NCBI RefSeq assembly: GCF_015351395.1
Contig: NZ_JADKPV010000006.1
Coordinates: 62,001 to 126,000, forward strand
Source of the DNA: Savagea serpentis
GTDB lineage: Bacteria; Bacillota; Bacilli; Bacillales_A; Planococcaceae
Direction of reading: 5' to 3'
Length of the DNA stretch: 64,000 nucleotides
Shown here: positions 55,432-63,888 of the stretch, one piece after another
Layout of the letters: each line of letters starts with the position of its first letter
Numbering within the stretch: position 1 is the first letter of the stretch
Notes under the pieces: generated by a model
What the model was told of the DNA's origin: nothing
The model's input: only the letters and a program-made list of their open reading frames with translations
Databases searched by the model: none
Program-made: the position numbers and the translations under genes

Positions 55432-55859
55432 ATGCTCTTTCGCTAAAGAATGGTAGTTTAATTATAAATTCAAGTTTAGATTTACATTTTGCCACAGAAG
55501 AAGATTCAGTGTTTTTGAAAGAACTATACAACGACCCGAAAATCCAGTCATTTTCTTTGGACGAGGAAACTATGGAGATAACAGATAAACACGTTCTAGC
55601 TACCATAGAGAGTTTTCAGAATAGCGGCTACAAGTTCTTTGTTGTTAACTACGATAATACTCCAATAGGTATGTGTATGCTATATGAACTATCGCTCAAA
55701 AATAAACATTCCAAGATTGGATTGGCTTTCCTAAATAAGTATCAAAATAAAGGATTTGGTTCAGTTGTTTTAAATTTTCTGTCTGATTATGCTTTTCAGG
55801 AACTGGGGTTAAATAAAGTTTTTGGTGAGGTCTACGATTACAACCATAGATCAATCTAG
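55428..55859 (+). pseudogene. GNAT acetyltransferase truncated by the right IS copy
   Basis: 143 residues remain, AAGAGGTGATCAC before ATG. RimJ/RimL-like: LDLHFATEEDSVFLKELYNDPKIQSFSLDEE at the N-terminus, acetyl-CoA-binding IGLAFLNKYQNKGFGSVVLNFLSDYAF. It stops at VFGEVYDYNHRSI, where the family normally continues with a final helix and strand (about 25-30 residues). IS sequence begins right after. The loss of the C-terminal strand probably inactivates it. Confidence 0.75.
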
Positions 55860-55860
55860 C

Positions 55861-56589
55861 AGAAAAGTTGTTGATAAAGAAAAACTAACGGCGGAACAGA
55901 AATTTCAGTTCGTCATTGAAAAATACAGTTTTAATCGAATGGTGAGGTATCTTTGTGAATTAATTAGTGTCTCTAGTTTAGGTTATTGTCGGTATTTTTC
56001 AGAAGAAGCACGACGTAATAAACAAGCACGAGCGAAAGCAGCGAAAAAACATCGAACATTACCGAACCTATGAAACCGTGAATTTAAACAAGAAATCGCT
56101 AGAAAAGGATGATTAACAGACCTTACCTACTTGAGTTATGGAAAAGGAAAGCGCGCCTACTTATCCACTATAAAAGATGCTGAAACCGATGAAATTTTAG
56201 CCTATGAAACATCTGATAAAATCACCCTAGATATTGCATTAAATACATTAAAGAAATTAAAAAGCAGTAAGATGAAATTAGCCGGGGATGCATTCATTCA
56301 CTTCAATCAAGGATTTGACAATACTAGCCCCCCTCTTCAAAAGAAGGTGAAGGAAATGTGGCTAGGTCAGTCAATGTCCCGCCGTGGTAACTGTTGGGAC
56401 AATGCCCCTCAAGAATCATTCTTTGAGTATTTTAAAGATGAAACGGACTTTAAGTCGTGTAAAACATTAGAAGAGGTAAAAAGAGAGATGAAGAGCTATC
56501 TGATTTATTACACTCTTTATCGTGGTCAATGAAACTTAAAAAAGATGACGCCTGCACAATACAGTCATCATCTTCTTCAAGTTGCTTAA
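55861..56589 (+). pseudogene. IS3-family transposase OrfB, degenerate (right IS copy)
   Basis: Two open pieces with stops between them. The first has KLTAEQKFQFVIEKYSFNRM and VSS..GYCRYFSEEARR; the second has LTYLSYGKGKRAYLSTIKDA and the DDE-region motif SMSRRGNCWDNAPQESFFEY. An internal deletion joins RTLPNL to the NREFKQ block. Stops fall at 56071-56073, before LTDLTYL, and in the W of RGQWNLKK (TGA), followed by KMTPAQYSHHLL. Confidence 0.85.
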
Positions 56590-56635
56590 TTCCCTAGAGT
56601 CTTTTTAAAAATGTCCTTTACAAAGGGTACACTTT
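56588..56635. repeat. Right terminal inverted repeat of the composite transposon
   Basis: Its complement begins AAAGTGTACCCTTTGTAAAG and pairs imperfectly with the left end at 52880-52930 (AAAAGTACCCTATAAGATAG). Both have TTTAAAAAG and TAGGG further in. Confidence 0.65.
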
Positions 56636-56640
56636 AATTT

Positions 56641-56652
56641 TCGCACAGGTTT
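56641..56652. terminator. Right half of the split queH/yjdJ terminator
   Basis: TCGCACAGGTTT, complement of 52862-52873, followed by CTTTATAAAA. Now 3.77 kb away from its partner. Confidence 0.75.
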
Positions 56653-56654
56653 CT

Positions 56655-56927
56655 TTATAAAATATCGTGATAATCTGGGTTCGCATCAATTTGTTGTTTG
56701 GCGAACGGACAGAGCGGAATAATTTTTTTATTCGTTTCACGCGCATAGTGCACGATGCGTTCGACTAGCAATTCTCCAACGCCTTGCCCTCTCAACTCAT
56801 CCGATACGAAAGTGTGATCGACAATGATGCGATCTTTTCCTGTCGGAACGTAATGAATTTCCGCTATATTGTCCGATTCAGAATCTCCCACATAAAAGCG
56901 CTGTTTCCCTTCTTTAATCTCTACCAT
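56655..56927 (-). CDS. yjdJ: Small GNAT-family acetyltransferase, YjdJ-like
   Basis: 90 residues, a minimal GNAT domain (GNAT type 2/YjdJ). AEIHYVPTGKDRIIVDHTFVSDELRGQGVGELLVERIVHYARE has the acetyl-CoA pyrophosphate loop RGQGVG. It ends with PLCPFAKQQIDANPDYHDIL, typical of the family. Adjacent to the Fer4_19 gene as in E. coli yjdI-yjdJ. Confidence 0.85.
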   Translation of the reverse strand: MVEIKEGKQRFYVGDSESDNIAEIHYVPTGKDRIIVDHTFVSDELRGQGVGELLVERIVHYARETNKKIIPLCPFAKQQIDANPDYHDIL

Positions 56928-56957
56928 TCCAACACCCCTTCTTCTTAATTTTGTCCA

Positions 56958-57176
56958 TTATTTACGCGTGTATTGTAAAGCACCGCTCGGACAACGTTCA
57001 ATCACTTCTGCCACTTCATCTGCACTTGCTCGTTCTGGCTGAATCCAAGGACGATTGTCTACATTAAAAACAGCGGGTAATCCTTTCACACATTCCGCAG
57101 CATGTTCACAACGTCCTGCATAAAAACGAACTTCAATTTCATCCGTTTCATACGCTTTATATTTTTCTTTTGTCAT
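56958..57176 (-). CDS. yjdI: Mono-cluster (4Fe-4S) ferredoxin-like protein, YjdI-like
   Basis: 72 residues from ATG 57176 (GAGGGG 8 nt upstream). Fer4_19 pattern: VRFYAGRCEHAAECVKGLPAVFNVDNRPWIQPERASADEVAEVIERCPSGAL, with Cys ligands in RCEHAAEC and RCPSGAL. Probably a small electron carrier. 30 bp before yjdJ. Confidence 0.85.
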   Translation of the reverse strand: MTKEKYKAYETDEIEVRFYAGRCEHAAECVKGLPAVFNVDNRPWIQPERASADEVAEVIERCPSGALQYTRK

Positions 57177-57250
57177 GTACATAACCCCTCTCAAATGAAA
57201 ATCATATTTTCATTATGATACCCACATACCTTGAATTCAAACCTTTCGCT

Positions 57251-58228
57251 TTAAATATTTTTCATAATACGTTTTCCTTCTGCAAAGGTCGCAACACTCG
57301 AATATCCCGCTCGCTGTAAAGCGCGCTTCCCATCTTCGACATGACGGCCGAGATCATCAGGAAAATGCGCATCAGACGATAAAGTTAACGGCACTTCATA
57401 ACGAGCAAAATAGTCTAACAACGCATCACTCGGGCACGCTTCACGGACGGGATAGCGGTAATAAAGCCCAGCATTCCATTCACTCGCTACATCATGTTGT
57501 GCCAAAACTTGCGCAACACGCTCATAAAATGAGTGTAATATAGAAGATTGTGGACGATGACCGAATACTTTTAAATTATCGACGTGCGCAATAAAAGAAA
57601 ATAATTCACTTCTAGCTGCTTGTTCAATCGTCGTTGCGACTTCATCGTAAACGACCGATAAATCAAGAGTTTCAAAGCGTCCTTGCGTTTCTGGATTATC
57701 AAATCCCCAACCACGCCAAAAATGAATAGAACCGATAACAAAATCAAAAGGATATCGCTTTAAAAACTGACGCAACTCTTCTTCTTGTTCCGGAAAATAA
57801 TCTGCTTCAATCCCTAACCGTAAAGTGACCCCTTCTTTTTCCCATTTTGCTTGAACTCGTCGAACACCTTCTATGTATTGTTCAATCGACTCACTCATCA
57901 CACTATGAAGCCACGTTTTTTGCATCGAACCGAGGAAGGGTGATGTGAGATCCAAAACGTTCTCAAAATAAGAACGCATCTCTCGAAAGCGATATAGATG
58001 ATCGACGATTCCTACTTCTGTCAATCCTCTCTCTTTCGCTACTTTTAAATAACGATTGAGCCACTGTTCACTATAGCACCCTTGTTCAAGACGTAGGCGC
58101 AATGCTTCCATCGCTCGTTCAAACGATTCCTTCGTCGTCCCTTTCTCTACTTGCAGAGCTTTTGCTGTTCGCTCTAACCAACGAAATGTGTAAGGACCTT
58201 CCTCCACATGAAAGTGAAAATCAACCAT
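57251..58228 (-). CDS. PHP-domain phosphoesterase (histidinol-phosphatase-like)
   Basis: 325 residues. Metal-binding His: VDFHFHVEEGPYTF at the N-terminus, TEVGIVDHLYRF, LRLGIEADYFPEQEE, FVIGSIHFWRG, FIAHVDNLKVFGHR and SSDAHFPDDLG. This is the complete PHP signature seen in HisK-type phosphatases. It is last in the operon with the DeoR regulator, the phosphodiesterase-like enzyme and the ABC importer. It probably dephosphorylates a compound brought in or released by them, not histidinol phosphate, as no his gene is near. Confidence 0.82.
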   Translation of the reverse strand: MVDFHFHVEEGPYTFRWLERTAKALQVEKGTTKESFERAMEALRLRLEQGCYSEQWLNRYLKVAKERGLTEVGIVDHLYRFREMRSYFENVLDLTSPFLGSMQKTWLHSVMSESIEQYIEGVRRVQAKWEKEGVTLRLGIEADYFPEQEEELRQFLKRYPFDFVIGSIHFWRGWGFDNPETQGRFETLDLSVVYDEVATTIEQAARSELFSFIAHVDNLKVFGHRPQSSILHSFYERVAQVLAQHDVASEWNAGLYYRYPVREACPSDALLDYFARYEVPLTLSSDAHFPDDLGRHVEDGKRALQRAGYSSVATFAEGKRIMKNI

Positions 58229-58229
58229 C

Positions 58230-59003
58230 TCATTCGCCTCCTATTTCTATCCATTTTGTATACCCATTCCAATCGTTTGGTTCGGGAGCATTTATGAGAA
58301 GCCCATCCGCATCTTGCAATAATCCAACTTCATAAAAAGAAACATGGTTCCATTTTGTCGCGTCCGCTAATATCCAGCGGTGACGACTTTGTCGAATAAA
58401 ACGTCCTGAAACGAGCGATTCATTCATTTCATAGTCATATAGACGATTATCCTTCACACCTCCACATGATAAAAAAGCATGATCAATAACCATCGGGCGC
58501 AACTGTTCCAAAGTAACCATTCCAGAAACTGCACGTTGAGCAGTGTGTAATGTCCCTCCGAGCAAAATAACTTCCCCTGTCATTCTTCCCTCTTCGATTG
58601 CATCACTCCAACGTAGTGCAGCAGGCAATGAATTAGTAATAACCGTTAAACGTTCAATTTCTGAAATAAAATCAGCGATATGTACGGTCGTCGTTCCGGT
58701 ATCAATCGCGATGACATCTCCACTTCGAATTAAAGTTGCTGCATATTTTGCTATAGCACGTTTCGCTTCATATTCAATTTCTAATTTGCGGACGTAAGCG
58801 AGTTCTTTTTGAACGATATGTTTCGGTACAGCTCCACCATGAACACGATGTAATTTTCCTTCTGCTTCTAGTTCGACTAAATCACGTCGCACAGTTTCTG
58901 GTACGACGCCAAGAACCTCTGCTAGCGAAGCGACATGCACACGCCCTTCTGCCGTTAGTCGTTTTTCAATATAATGCCAACGCTCCACTTTCGAATACAT
59001 CAT
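58230..59003 (-). CDS. DeoR-family transcriptional regulator
   Basis: 257 residues from ATG 59003, overlapping the ATPase stop as ATGA. N-terminal HTH: RWHYIEKRLTAEGRVHVASLAEVLGVVPETVRRDLVELEAEGKLHRVHGGAV. C-terminal DeoR sensor: GDVIAIDTGTTTVHIADFI, LTVITNSLPAALRW, LLGGTLHTAQRAVSG, DHAFLSCGGV. DeoR proteins sense sugar phosphates or related phosphorylated metabolites, agreeing with the phosphatase-type genes around it. Confidence 0.9.
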   Translation of the reverse strand: MMYSKVERWHYIEKRLTAEGRVHVASLAEVLGVVPETVRRDLVELEAEGKLHRVHGGAVPKHIVQKELAYVRKLEIEYEAKRAIAKYAATLIRSGDVIAIDTGTTTVHIADFISEIERLTVITNSLPAALRWSDAIEEGRMTGEVILLGGTLHTAQRAVSGMVTLEQLRPMVIDHAFLSCGGVKDNRLYDYEMNESLVSGRFIRQSRHRWILADATKWNHVSFYEVGLLQDADGLLINAPEPNDWNGYTKWIEIGGE

Positions 59004-60010
59004 TGTAATGCGATCACCTCGCGATAAGGAATCCAACAAGTAAGCATCTCTCCGCGTTGATAGGAATGTGCATCTTGATGGAGTTGCTCAATGACAAATT
59101 GTTCTCCTTCACAAGCTAATGTCGTCCGCACAATGTTACCAGCCATCGTTTCTTCAACGACAGTCCCTCGCAAAACGAAAGAGTCCGGAATTTCTTGTAG
59201 ACGAAATGCTTCTGGACGCATTGCATACATCGTCGCCTGAGCTAAAGTAGAAGCATCTCCTTCTAAATGATGAAGCACTTGTTCTTTTGTCCATACGTTA
59301 TAATGACCGATGAAACGCGCCACAAACTCCGTAGCCGGTTGACGATACAATTGTTTCGGCGTTCCAATTTGTGCAATCTGTCCACTATCTAACAAAACAA
59401 TTCGATCCGCTAAAGCCATCGCTTCTTCCTGATCATGTGTGACGAGAATCATCGTAATCTTCAACTGTCGTTGAATGTCGCGTAATGTCCGCTGTAAATG
59501 CTTACGAATTTTAGCATCCAATGCTGACAGGGGCTCATCTAATAACAGCACACGTGGCCGTACGACGAGCGCACGTGCGAGAGCAACTCGCTGTTGTTGT
59601 CCTCCCGACAATTCATTCGGATAATGTGATGCACGATCTTCTAAACCGACGAGCGCTAACATTTCTTGAACTCGTGTGGCTCGCTCATCTTTTTTCACTT
59701 TTTGCATATCAAGGCCGAACGCGACATTTTCCGCTACTGTCATATTCGGAAAAAGCGCATACGACTGAAAGACCATACCGACACCACGGTCTTTCGGAGC
59801 GACATCGTTCATCTTCTCATCCCCAATGTATACCGCTCCTTCCGTCACTTCCGTCAATCCTGCAATCATGCGAAGTAATGTACTTTTACCACAACCACTC
59901 GGACCGAGCAATGTTAAAAACTCTCCATCTTTTACCGTTAATTGAATCGGTGAAAGCACCGTTTGATCGCCGTAACGCTTCACAACATTTTCCAACGTAA
60001 CATGTGCCAT
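59000..60010 (-). CDS. ABC transporter ATP-binding protein (PotA/FbpC/PhnT type)
   Basis: 336 residues, GGGAGCGATGTAA before ATG. Walker A LGPSGCGKSTLLRMIAG, signature NELSGGQQQRVALARALVVRP, Walker B VLLLDEPLSALDAKIR, H-loop LVTHDQEEAMALADR, and a TOBE-type C-terminus. This is the class serving spermidine, iron(III), molybdate-like and 2-aminoethylphosphonate importers. Confidence 0.88.
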   Translation of the reverse strand: MAHVTLENVVKRYGDQTVLSPIQLTVKDGEFLTLLGPSGCGKSTLLRMIAGLTEVTEGAVYIGDEKMNDVAPKDRGVGMVFQSYALFPNMTVAENVAFGLDMQKVKKDERATRVQEMLALVGLEDRASHYPNELSGGQQQRVALARALVVRPRVLLLDEPLSALDAKIRKHLQRTLRDIQRQLKITMILVTHDQEEAMALADRIVLLDSGQIAQIGTPKQLYRQPATEFVARFIGHYNVWTKEQVLHHLEGDASTLAQATMYAMRPEAFRLQEIPDSFVLRGTVVEETMAGNIVRTTLACEGEQFVIEQLHQDAHSYQRGEMLTCWIPYREVIALQ

Positions 60011-60790
60011 TTACATCGCTCCCTTTTTCATCTGTGAATGCATTAATCTTGCCGCTGCTCCAGTCAAACCGATAATTCCGACTAAATATACAACGACGAT
60101 GGCACTCGCTAAATGTCCACTTGCACTCATTTTTTTCATTAAATACATTTGAATCGTTTCAAATTTCGACCCGACGACTAAATTAATTAAGACGAACTCT
60201 CCAACGAGAGCTGAAAAAGAAAGCAACGCTCCGACAAATAAACCTGTCTTTACAAGAGGTAAAATAACTTTGCGAAACGCTTGCCACTTCGTTGCTCCTA
60301 ACAATTCTGCAGCATCCATTAAAGCTCGGGCATTCAATCCATTCATCGTATTTTTTAAACTTTGATAAATGAATGGAACAACACTAATGACATATGCTCC
60401 ACTCAAGATGAGGAGCATGGGAATTCCCGTACCATTATATGAACGCAATAAACCGACCGCCAAAATAATTCCTGGAAAAGCATATACACCAAGAATCAAC
60501 AATTGAATCCAACGCTCATACTTCGGAAAATAGACGACGATATAGAGTAATGCAGGAACGATGACGACCATCGCTACAATAACCGAACCACCAGCTAACC
60601 ATACGGTACGACCGAGCGCCTTCCAAAACATCGCATCTACAAATAAACGTTCATATGTTTGCAACGTCCAACCTTCAGGCAAGATTGACTGGTGCCACGT
60701 CGTCGCAAATGAATATAAAACCGTACCGATCACCGGTAAACTTAAATAACAAAACAATAAGATAAACATACTTTTCGGTAACCATTTCAT
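60011..60790 (-). CDS. ABC transporter permease (second subunit)
   Basis: 259 residues with about six hydrophobic helices. The EAA loop region is LNARALMDAAELLGATKWQAFRKVILPLVKTG. Overlaps the first permease by 4 bp. Belongs to the PotC/PhnV-like binding-protein-dependent group. Confidence 0.85.
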   Translation of the reverse strand: MKWLPKSMFILLFCYLSLPVIGTVLYSFATTWHQSILPEGWTLQTYERLFVDAMFWKALGRTVWLAGGSVIVAMVVIVPALLYIVVYFPKYERWIQLLILGVYAFPGIILAVGLLRSYNGTGIPMLLILSGAYVISVVPFIYQSLKNTMNGLNARALMDAAELLGATKWQAFRKVILPLVKTGLFVGALLSFSALVGEFVLINLVVGSKFETIQMYLMKKMSASGHLASAIVVVYLVGIIGLTGAAARLMHSQMKKGAM

Positions 60791-61617
60791 TCAAGACGCC
60801 CCCTCGTTTTACGCAATGTCCACTCACTTAATATGAGCGCAATCACCATCACAACACCTAGTAAGACAGCGATAGCACTCGCTAATTCTGGTTGCGCAAA
60901 AATATCACCAGAGAGTAATGCCCCAATTCGAATGGCGACTAAATTGTAATTACTTCCTGTTAAAGCGTATGCTGACGCATAAGCTCCCATCGCATTCGCA
61001 AACAAAATACTAAAAGTTCCGACGATACTCGGCCAAATAATCGGAATGCCAATACGGCGCCAAAACTGAAAAGGAGAAGCACCTAATAAACTGGCCGCTT
61101 CTTTCCAATCATCTTTTAATCCTTCCATAACGGGATACAATAGCAAAAGTGCTAACGGCAATTGAAAATAAACGTAAATAAATAATAAACCCGTCCAACT
61201 ATATAGAGAAAAAGAACCGATTGGTATACCCCAATGTTCAGCGAGAAGTAAAAACACGCCACTATTTCCGAGTAACACGATAAATGCGAAAGCAAGAGGG
61301 ATACCTGAAACATTTGATAACACATTCGTTACTAATAGAGCTCGCGTACGAAAAGTCTCACCAAATAAAGACATCGCATAGACCGCAAACAATGTCACGA
61401 CGAGAGCGATAACGGCAGAGACGAATGATAGCTGAATGCTATTTTGAAATGCTTGCAAAATGAAAGAGTTTTGGAAAATGGACACGTAATGTTGAATCGT
61501 CCATCCTCCACTACTCGATACACTCGAACGTAATAAATCAACAAGTGGTACGATAAAAAATAACAGCACGAATAATGAAAGAGGAATAAAAATAAGTCTT
61601 TTACGTAACCAAACCAT
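60787..61617 (-). CDS. ABC transporter permease (first subunit)
   Basis: 276 residues, GGAGGAACAGCGGG before ATG. About six helices with the EAA loop MEGLKDDWKEAASLLGASPFQFWRRIGIPIIWPSI. PotB/PhnU-like. Overlaps the phosphodiesterase-like gene by 17 bp. Confidence 0.85.
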   Translation of the reverse strand: MVWLRKRLIFIPLSLFVLLFFIVPLVDLLRSSVSSSGGWTIQHYVSIFQNSFILQAFQNSIQLSFVSAVIALVVTLFAVYAMSLFGETFRTRALLVTNVLSNVSGIPLAFAFIVLLGNSGVFLLLAEHWGIPIGSFSLYSWTGLLFIYVYFQLPLALLLLYPVMEGLKDDWKEAASLLGASPFQFWRRIGIPIIWPSIVGTFSILFANAMGAYASAYALTGSNYNLVAIRIGALLSGDIFAQPELASAIAVLLGVVMVIALILSEWTLRKTRGRLE

Positions 61618-62449
61618 CCCGCTGTTCCTCCTTCAATGGTATCGATTGATGAGCTGTCATTGCTGGTGAATGAGGTACCCCTAACAATGTTGCGACAAAT
61701 GGCGCGACGTCCACTTGCTTGACACACGTATCACTCACTTGTGTTACGTAACGAGACGAAGCGATAAATAATGGTACTTCTCGATCTGCTTGTGTTGTTC
61801 CTCCGTGATTGTGAGCTTCCGTCATACCATGATCCGACGTCACGACGATGTCATACCCTAACTCCATCCAACGGGGCAAACAATGAGCGAGGCATTGATC
61901 CGCTCGTAATACTGCATCTTGATATAGACGAGAATGCGCCCCTTCACGATGCCCCGCATCATCGATATTCATCGAATGAATGTAAACAAAATCTGGTCGT
62001 TCCGCTTCAATCCAACACGATGCCTCCGCAAATAAATGCGTATCAGGATAGTGGTCTTCGAAATAAAAAGACCCATAGTGAATCGCACCGTCCGGATTAT
62101 GTTGAATACGGTCCGTCATCGGTTGAAAAGGTGCTCGACTATACAATTCACTCACCCAGTGATAGGCAAAAGCAGCTGTTGTCCCTCCCGCTTTGACAAC
62201 GAGATCGAACATGCTCACTTCTGTTGAACGTCGTATCGTTGCATTCGTTGTGATTCCGTGAATATACGGTGGTGTTCCTGTGAGTAATGTTTCATACAAA
62301 GGGCGAGAAAGTGAAGGAAGCTCACTTTCTACCCGTAATCGACTCATCTTTTCATACTCTACTAAATGATGTAAATACCCCATATGAGAACAAGCGACAT
62401 CATAACGTAAACCGTCTAACACGATGTAAATGACACGATTAATTCGCAT
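61601..62449 (-). CDS. Alkaline phosphatase superfamily enzyme (nucleotide pyrophosphatase/phosphodiesterase-like)
   Basis: 282 residues. Metal-binding VIYIVLDGLRYDVA, the nucleophile region ELPSLSRPLYETLLTGTPPYIHGI, YIHSMNIDDAGHREG and VTSDHGMTEAHNHGG. The order of Asp, Ser/Thr, Asp-His, Asp-His-Gly and His is that of NPP/phosphonoacetate-hydrolase-type enzymes. No signal peptide, so it acts inside the cell on the imported compound. Lies between the binding protein and the permeases, an unusual place for an enzyme in an importer operon. Confidence 0.85.
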   Translation of the reverse strand: MRINRVIYIVLDGLRYDVACSHMGYLHHLVEYEKMSRLRVESELPSLSRPLYETLLTGTPPYIHGITTNATIRRSTEVSMFDLVVKAGGTTAAFAYHWVSELYSRAPFQPMTDRIQHNPDGAIHYGSFYFEDHYPDTHLFAEASCWIEAERPDFVYIHSMNIDDAGHREGAHSRLYQDAVLRADQCLAHCLPRWMELGYDIVVTSDHGMTEAHNHGGTTQADREVPLFIASSRYVTQVSDTCVKQVDVAPFVATLLGVPHSPAMTAHQSIPLKEEQRDGLVT

Positions 62450-63536
62450 GAATTAACACCTTCTCTTGCCATACATTCGGCAATTGCTTCGTCGTTTCTT
62501 CCCATGCTGCTTGGTCATTTACGGGACGGGCATTTGCATACATCTGTTCGGGAAGTAATAAAGCACGAACTTCATCAGATAATGGTACATTGTCACGAAT
62601 CGGACGAGCGTAGCCACGTGCTAAATTTTCTTGCCCTTTATCTGATAAAATATGTTCACGGGCTAACATCGCTGCATATTTATTTTTTGAATATTGGTTA
62701 ATGATTGTCGCATACCCTGACATAACGGATGCTTCTTCCGGAATGACAACCTCAAAACGAGCTTCATCGATTTGATTTCGGTAACCGAGTCCATTGAAAT
62801 CCCAAACGATTGCGACTTCAATTTCCCCTTTTTCTAAATTCGCGACAGACGGATCGCTCGTTCCGAGGCGACCTTCTTTCGCAAGCGTTGCGAAAAACTC
62901 AATGCCCGGCTCAATATTCGTTTCATCTCCACCGAATGCATAAGCTGCAGCTAAAATGGCGAAGTGCGCTTGATTGGCTGTTAAAGCATCCCCAATACTT
63001 ACGCGATAATCTCCTTGCTTCAATTGTTCCCAAGAAGTCGGTGCGTCTTTCACATTATGTAAATCTGTCAAAAATGAAATTGTTCCCGTATATCCTACAA
63101 CCCAATGTCCTTCTTCATCTTTCGCCCAATCTGGAATATCGTCCCAATAAGACGTTTTGTATGGGAATGTTAATCCGCGCTCTTTAGCGATCGGACCAAA
63201 TGCAATTCCGACATCTCCAATATCTGCTGTCGCATCATTTTTTTCCGCTTCGAATTTCGCTAACTCTTCCGCACTCGACATGTCCGTATCGGTATGTTGA
63301 ATGCCGTAATCGTTTTTCAAATCTTCCCAAGTTTCTACCCAGTTCGCCCACGTATCAGGCATTCCGACAGAATGGACTTCCCCTTCTTCCTTCGCTCGTT
63401 CTACTAATTCATCAAGTGATATGGAAGCATCCACTTCCTCCTGCCCTTCCTGTTCTTCTTGTTGACACGCGGCAAGTGCAAGAACTAATAAACTCACAAC
63501 ACTTAACAGACTTAAACGCCAATTCCATTTTTTCAT
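62439..63536 (-). CDS. ABC transporter substrate-binding lipoprotein (extracellular solute-binding family 1)
   Basis: 365 residues from ATG 63536 (AAGGAGTGTCAAAG upstream). Lipobox VLALAAC, then a Gln/Glu-rich linker. The body (LVERAKEEGEVHSVGMPDTWANW.., GDVGIAFGPIAKERG, VSIGDALTANQAHFAILAAAYAFGG) resembles AfuA/PhnS-like proteins that bind iron, polyamines or aminoalkylphosphonates. First gene of the seven-gene operon. Overlaps the next gene by 11 bp. Confidence 0.87.
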   Translation of the reverse strand: MKKWNWRLSLLSVVSLLVLALAACQQEEQEGQEEVDASISLDELVERAKEEGEVHSVGMPDTWANWVETWEDLKNDYGIQHTDTDMSSAEELAKFEAEKNDATADIGDVGIAFGPIAKERGLTFPYKTSYWDDIPDWAKDEEGHWVVGYTGTISFLTDLHNVKDAPTSWEQLKQGDYRVSIGDALTANQAHFAILAAAYAFGGDETNIEPGIEFFATLAKEGRLGTSDPSVANLEKGEIEVAIVWDFNGLGYRNQIDEARFEVVIPEEASVMSGYATIINQYSKNKYAAMLAREHILSDKGQENLARGYARPIRDNVPLSDEVRALLLPEQMYANARPVNDQAAWEETTKQLPNVWQEKVLIHAN

Positions 63537-63888
63537 CTTTGACACTCCTTGTTTGCTTTTGTTTGTTTGTCATTCACCTGTAGTATAGAAAATGAATATT
63601 AAAGAAAAAGGGGGAGAAACGTTAACAATTTGTAAAAGAGTTACTACTTTATTTTTCAAAAACCCCTTCCACCCCTTATTTATAAAAGGTTATACACATT
63701 CCCACACAATCCAAATGGACCAGACAAAAAGCACAACATGTCCCTCATTATTTTCATATTTTTTAATCGTCCAAACAGAGTTCCTCTAGTTTTCAACGAA
63801 ATTTAAGGTAGGCAACAGGTGAGCTTTACTTTTCGTCACGTATACTGAAGAAAGTAAATGAATTATTTTAGAAAGAAGGCGGTCGATT
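63537..63888. other. Divergent promoter region
   Basis: About 350 bp between the binding-protein gene and the plus-strand gene at 63889. No further gene seen. A minus-strand TATACT (near 63580) may be the -10 of the binding-protein operon. GTATACT at 63840 lies before the plus-strand gene. No operator was recognised. Confidence 0.5.

Larger units (their letters stand above)
52880..56635. mobile_element. Decayed IS3-type composite transposon
   Basis: 3,756 bp. The outer ends are imperfect inverted repeats (left AAAAGTACCCTATAAG..., right complement AAAGTGTACCCTTTG..., both continuing to TTTAAAAAG and TCT..TAGGG). Both sides contain remains of the same IS3-family OrfB in direct orientation, beginning with KFQ..FVIEKYS.NRMVRY. 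Between them lie an ArsR-like regulator, an MFS pump and an acetyltransferase cut off at the right IS copy. Target AATTT is duplicated at both ends. Both transposase copies are broken, so it is no longer autonomous. Confidence 0.75.
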
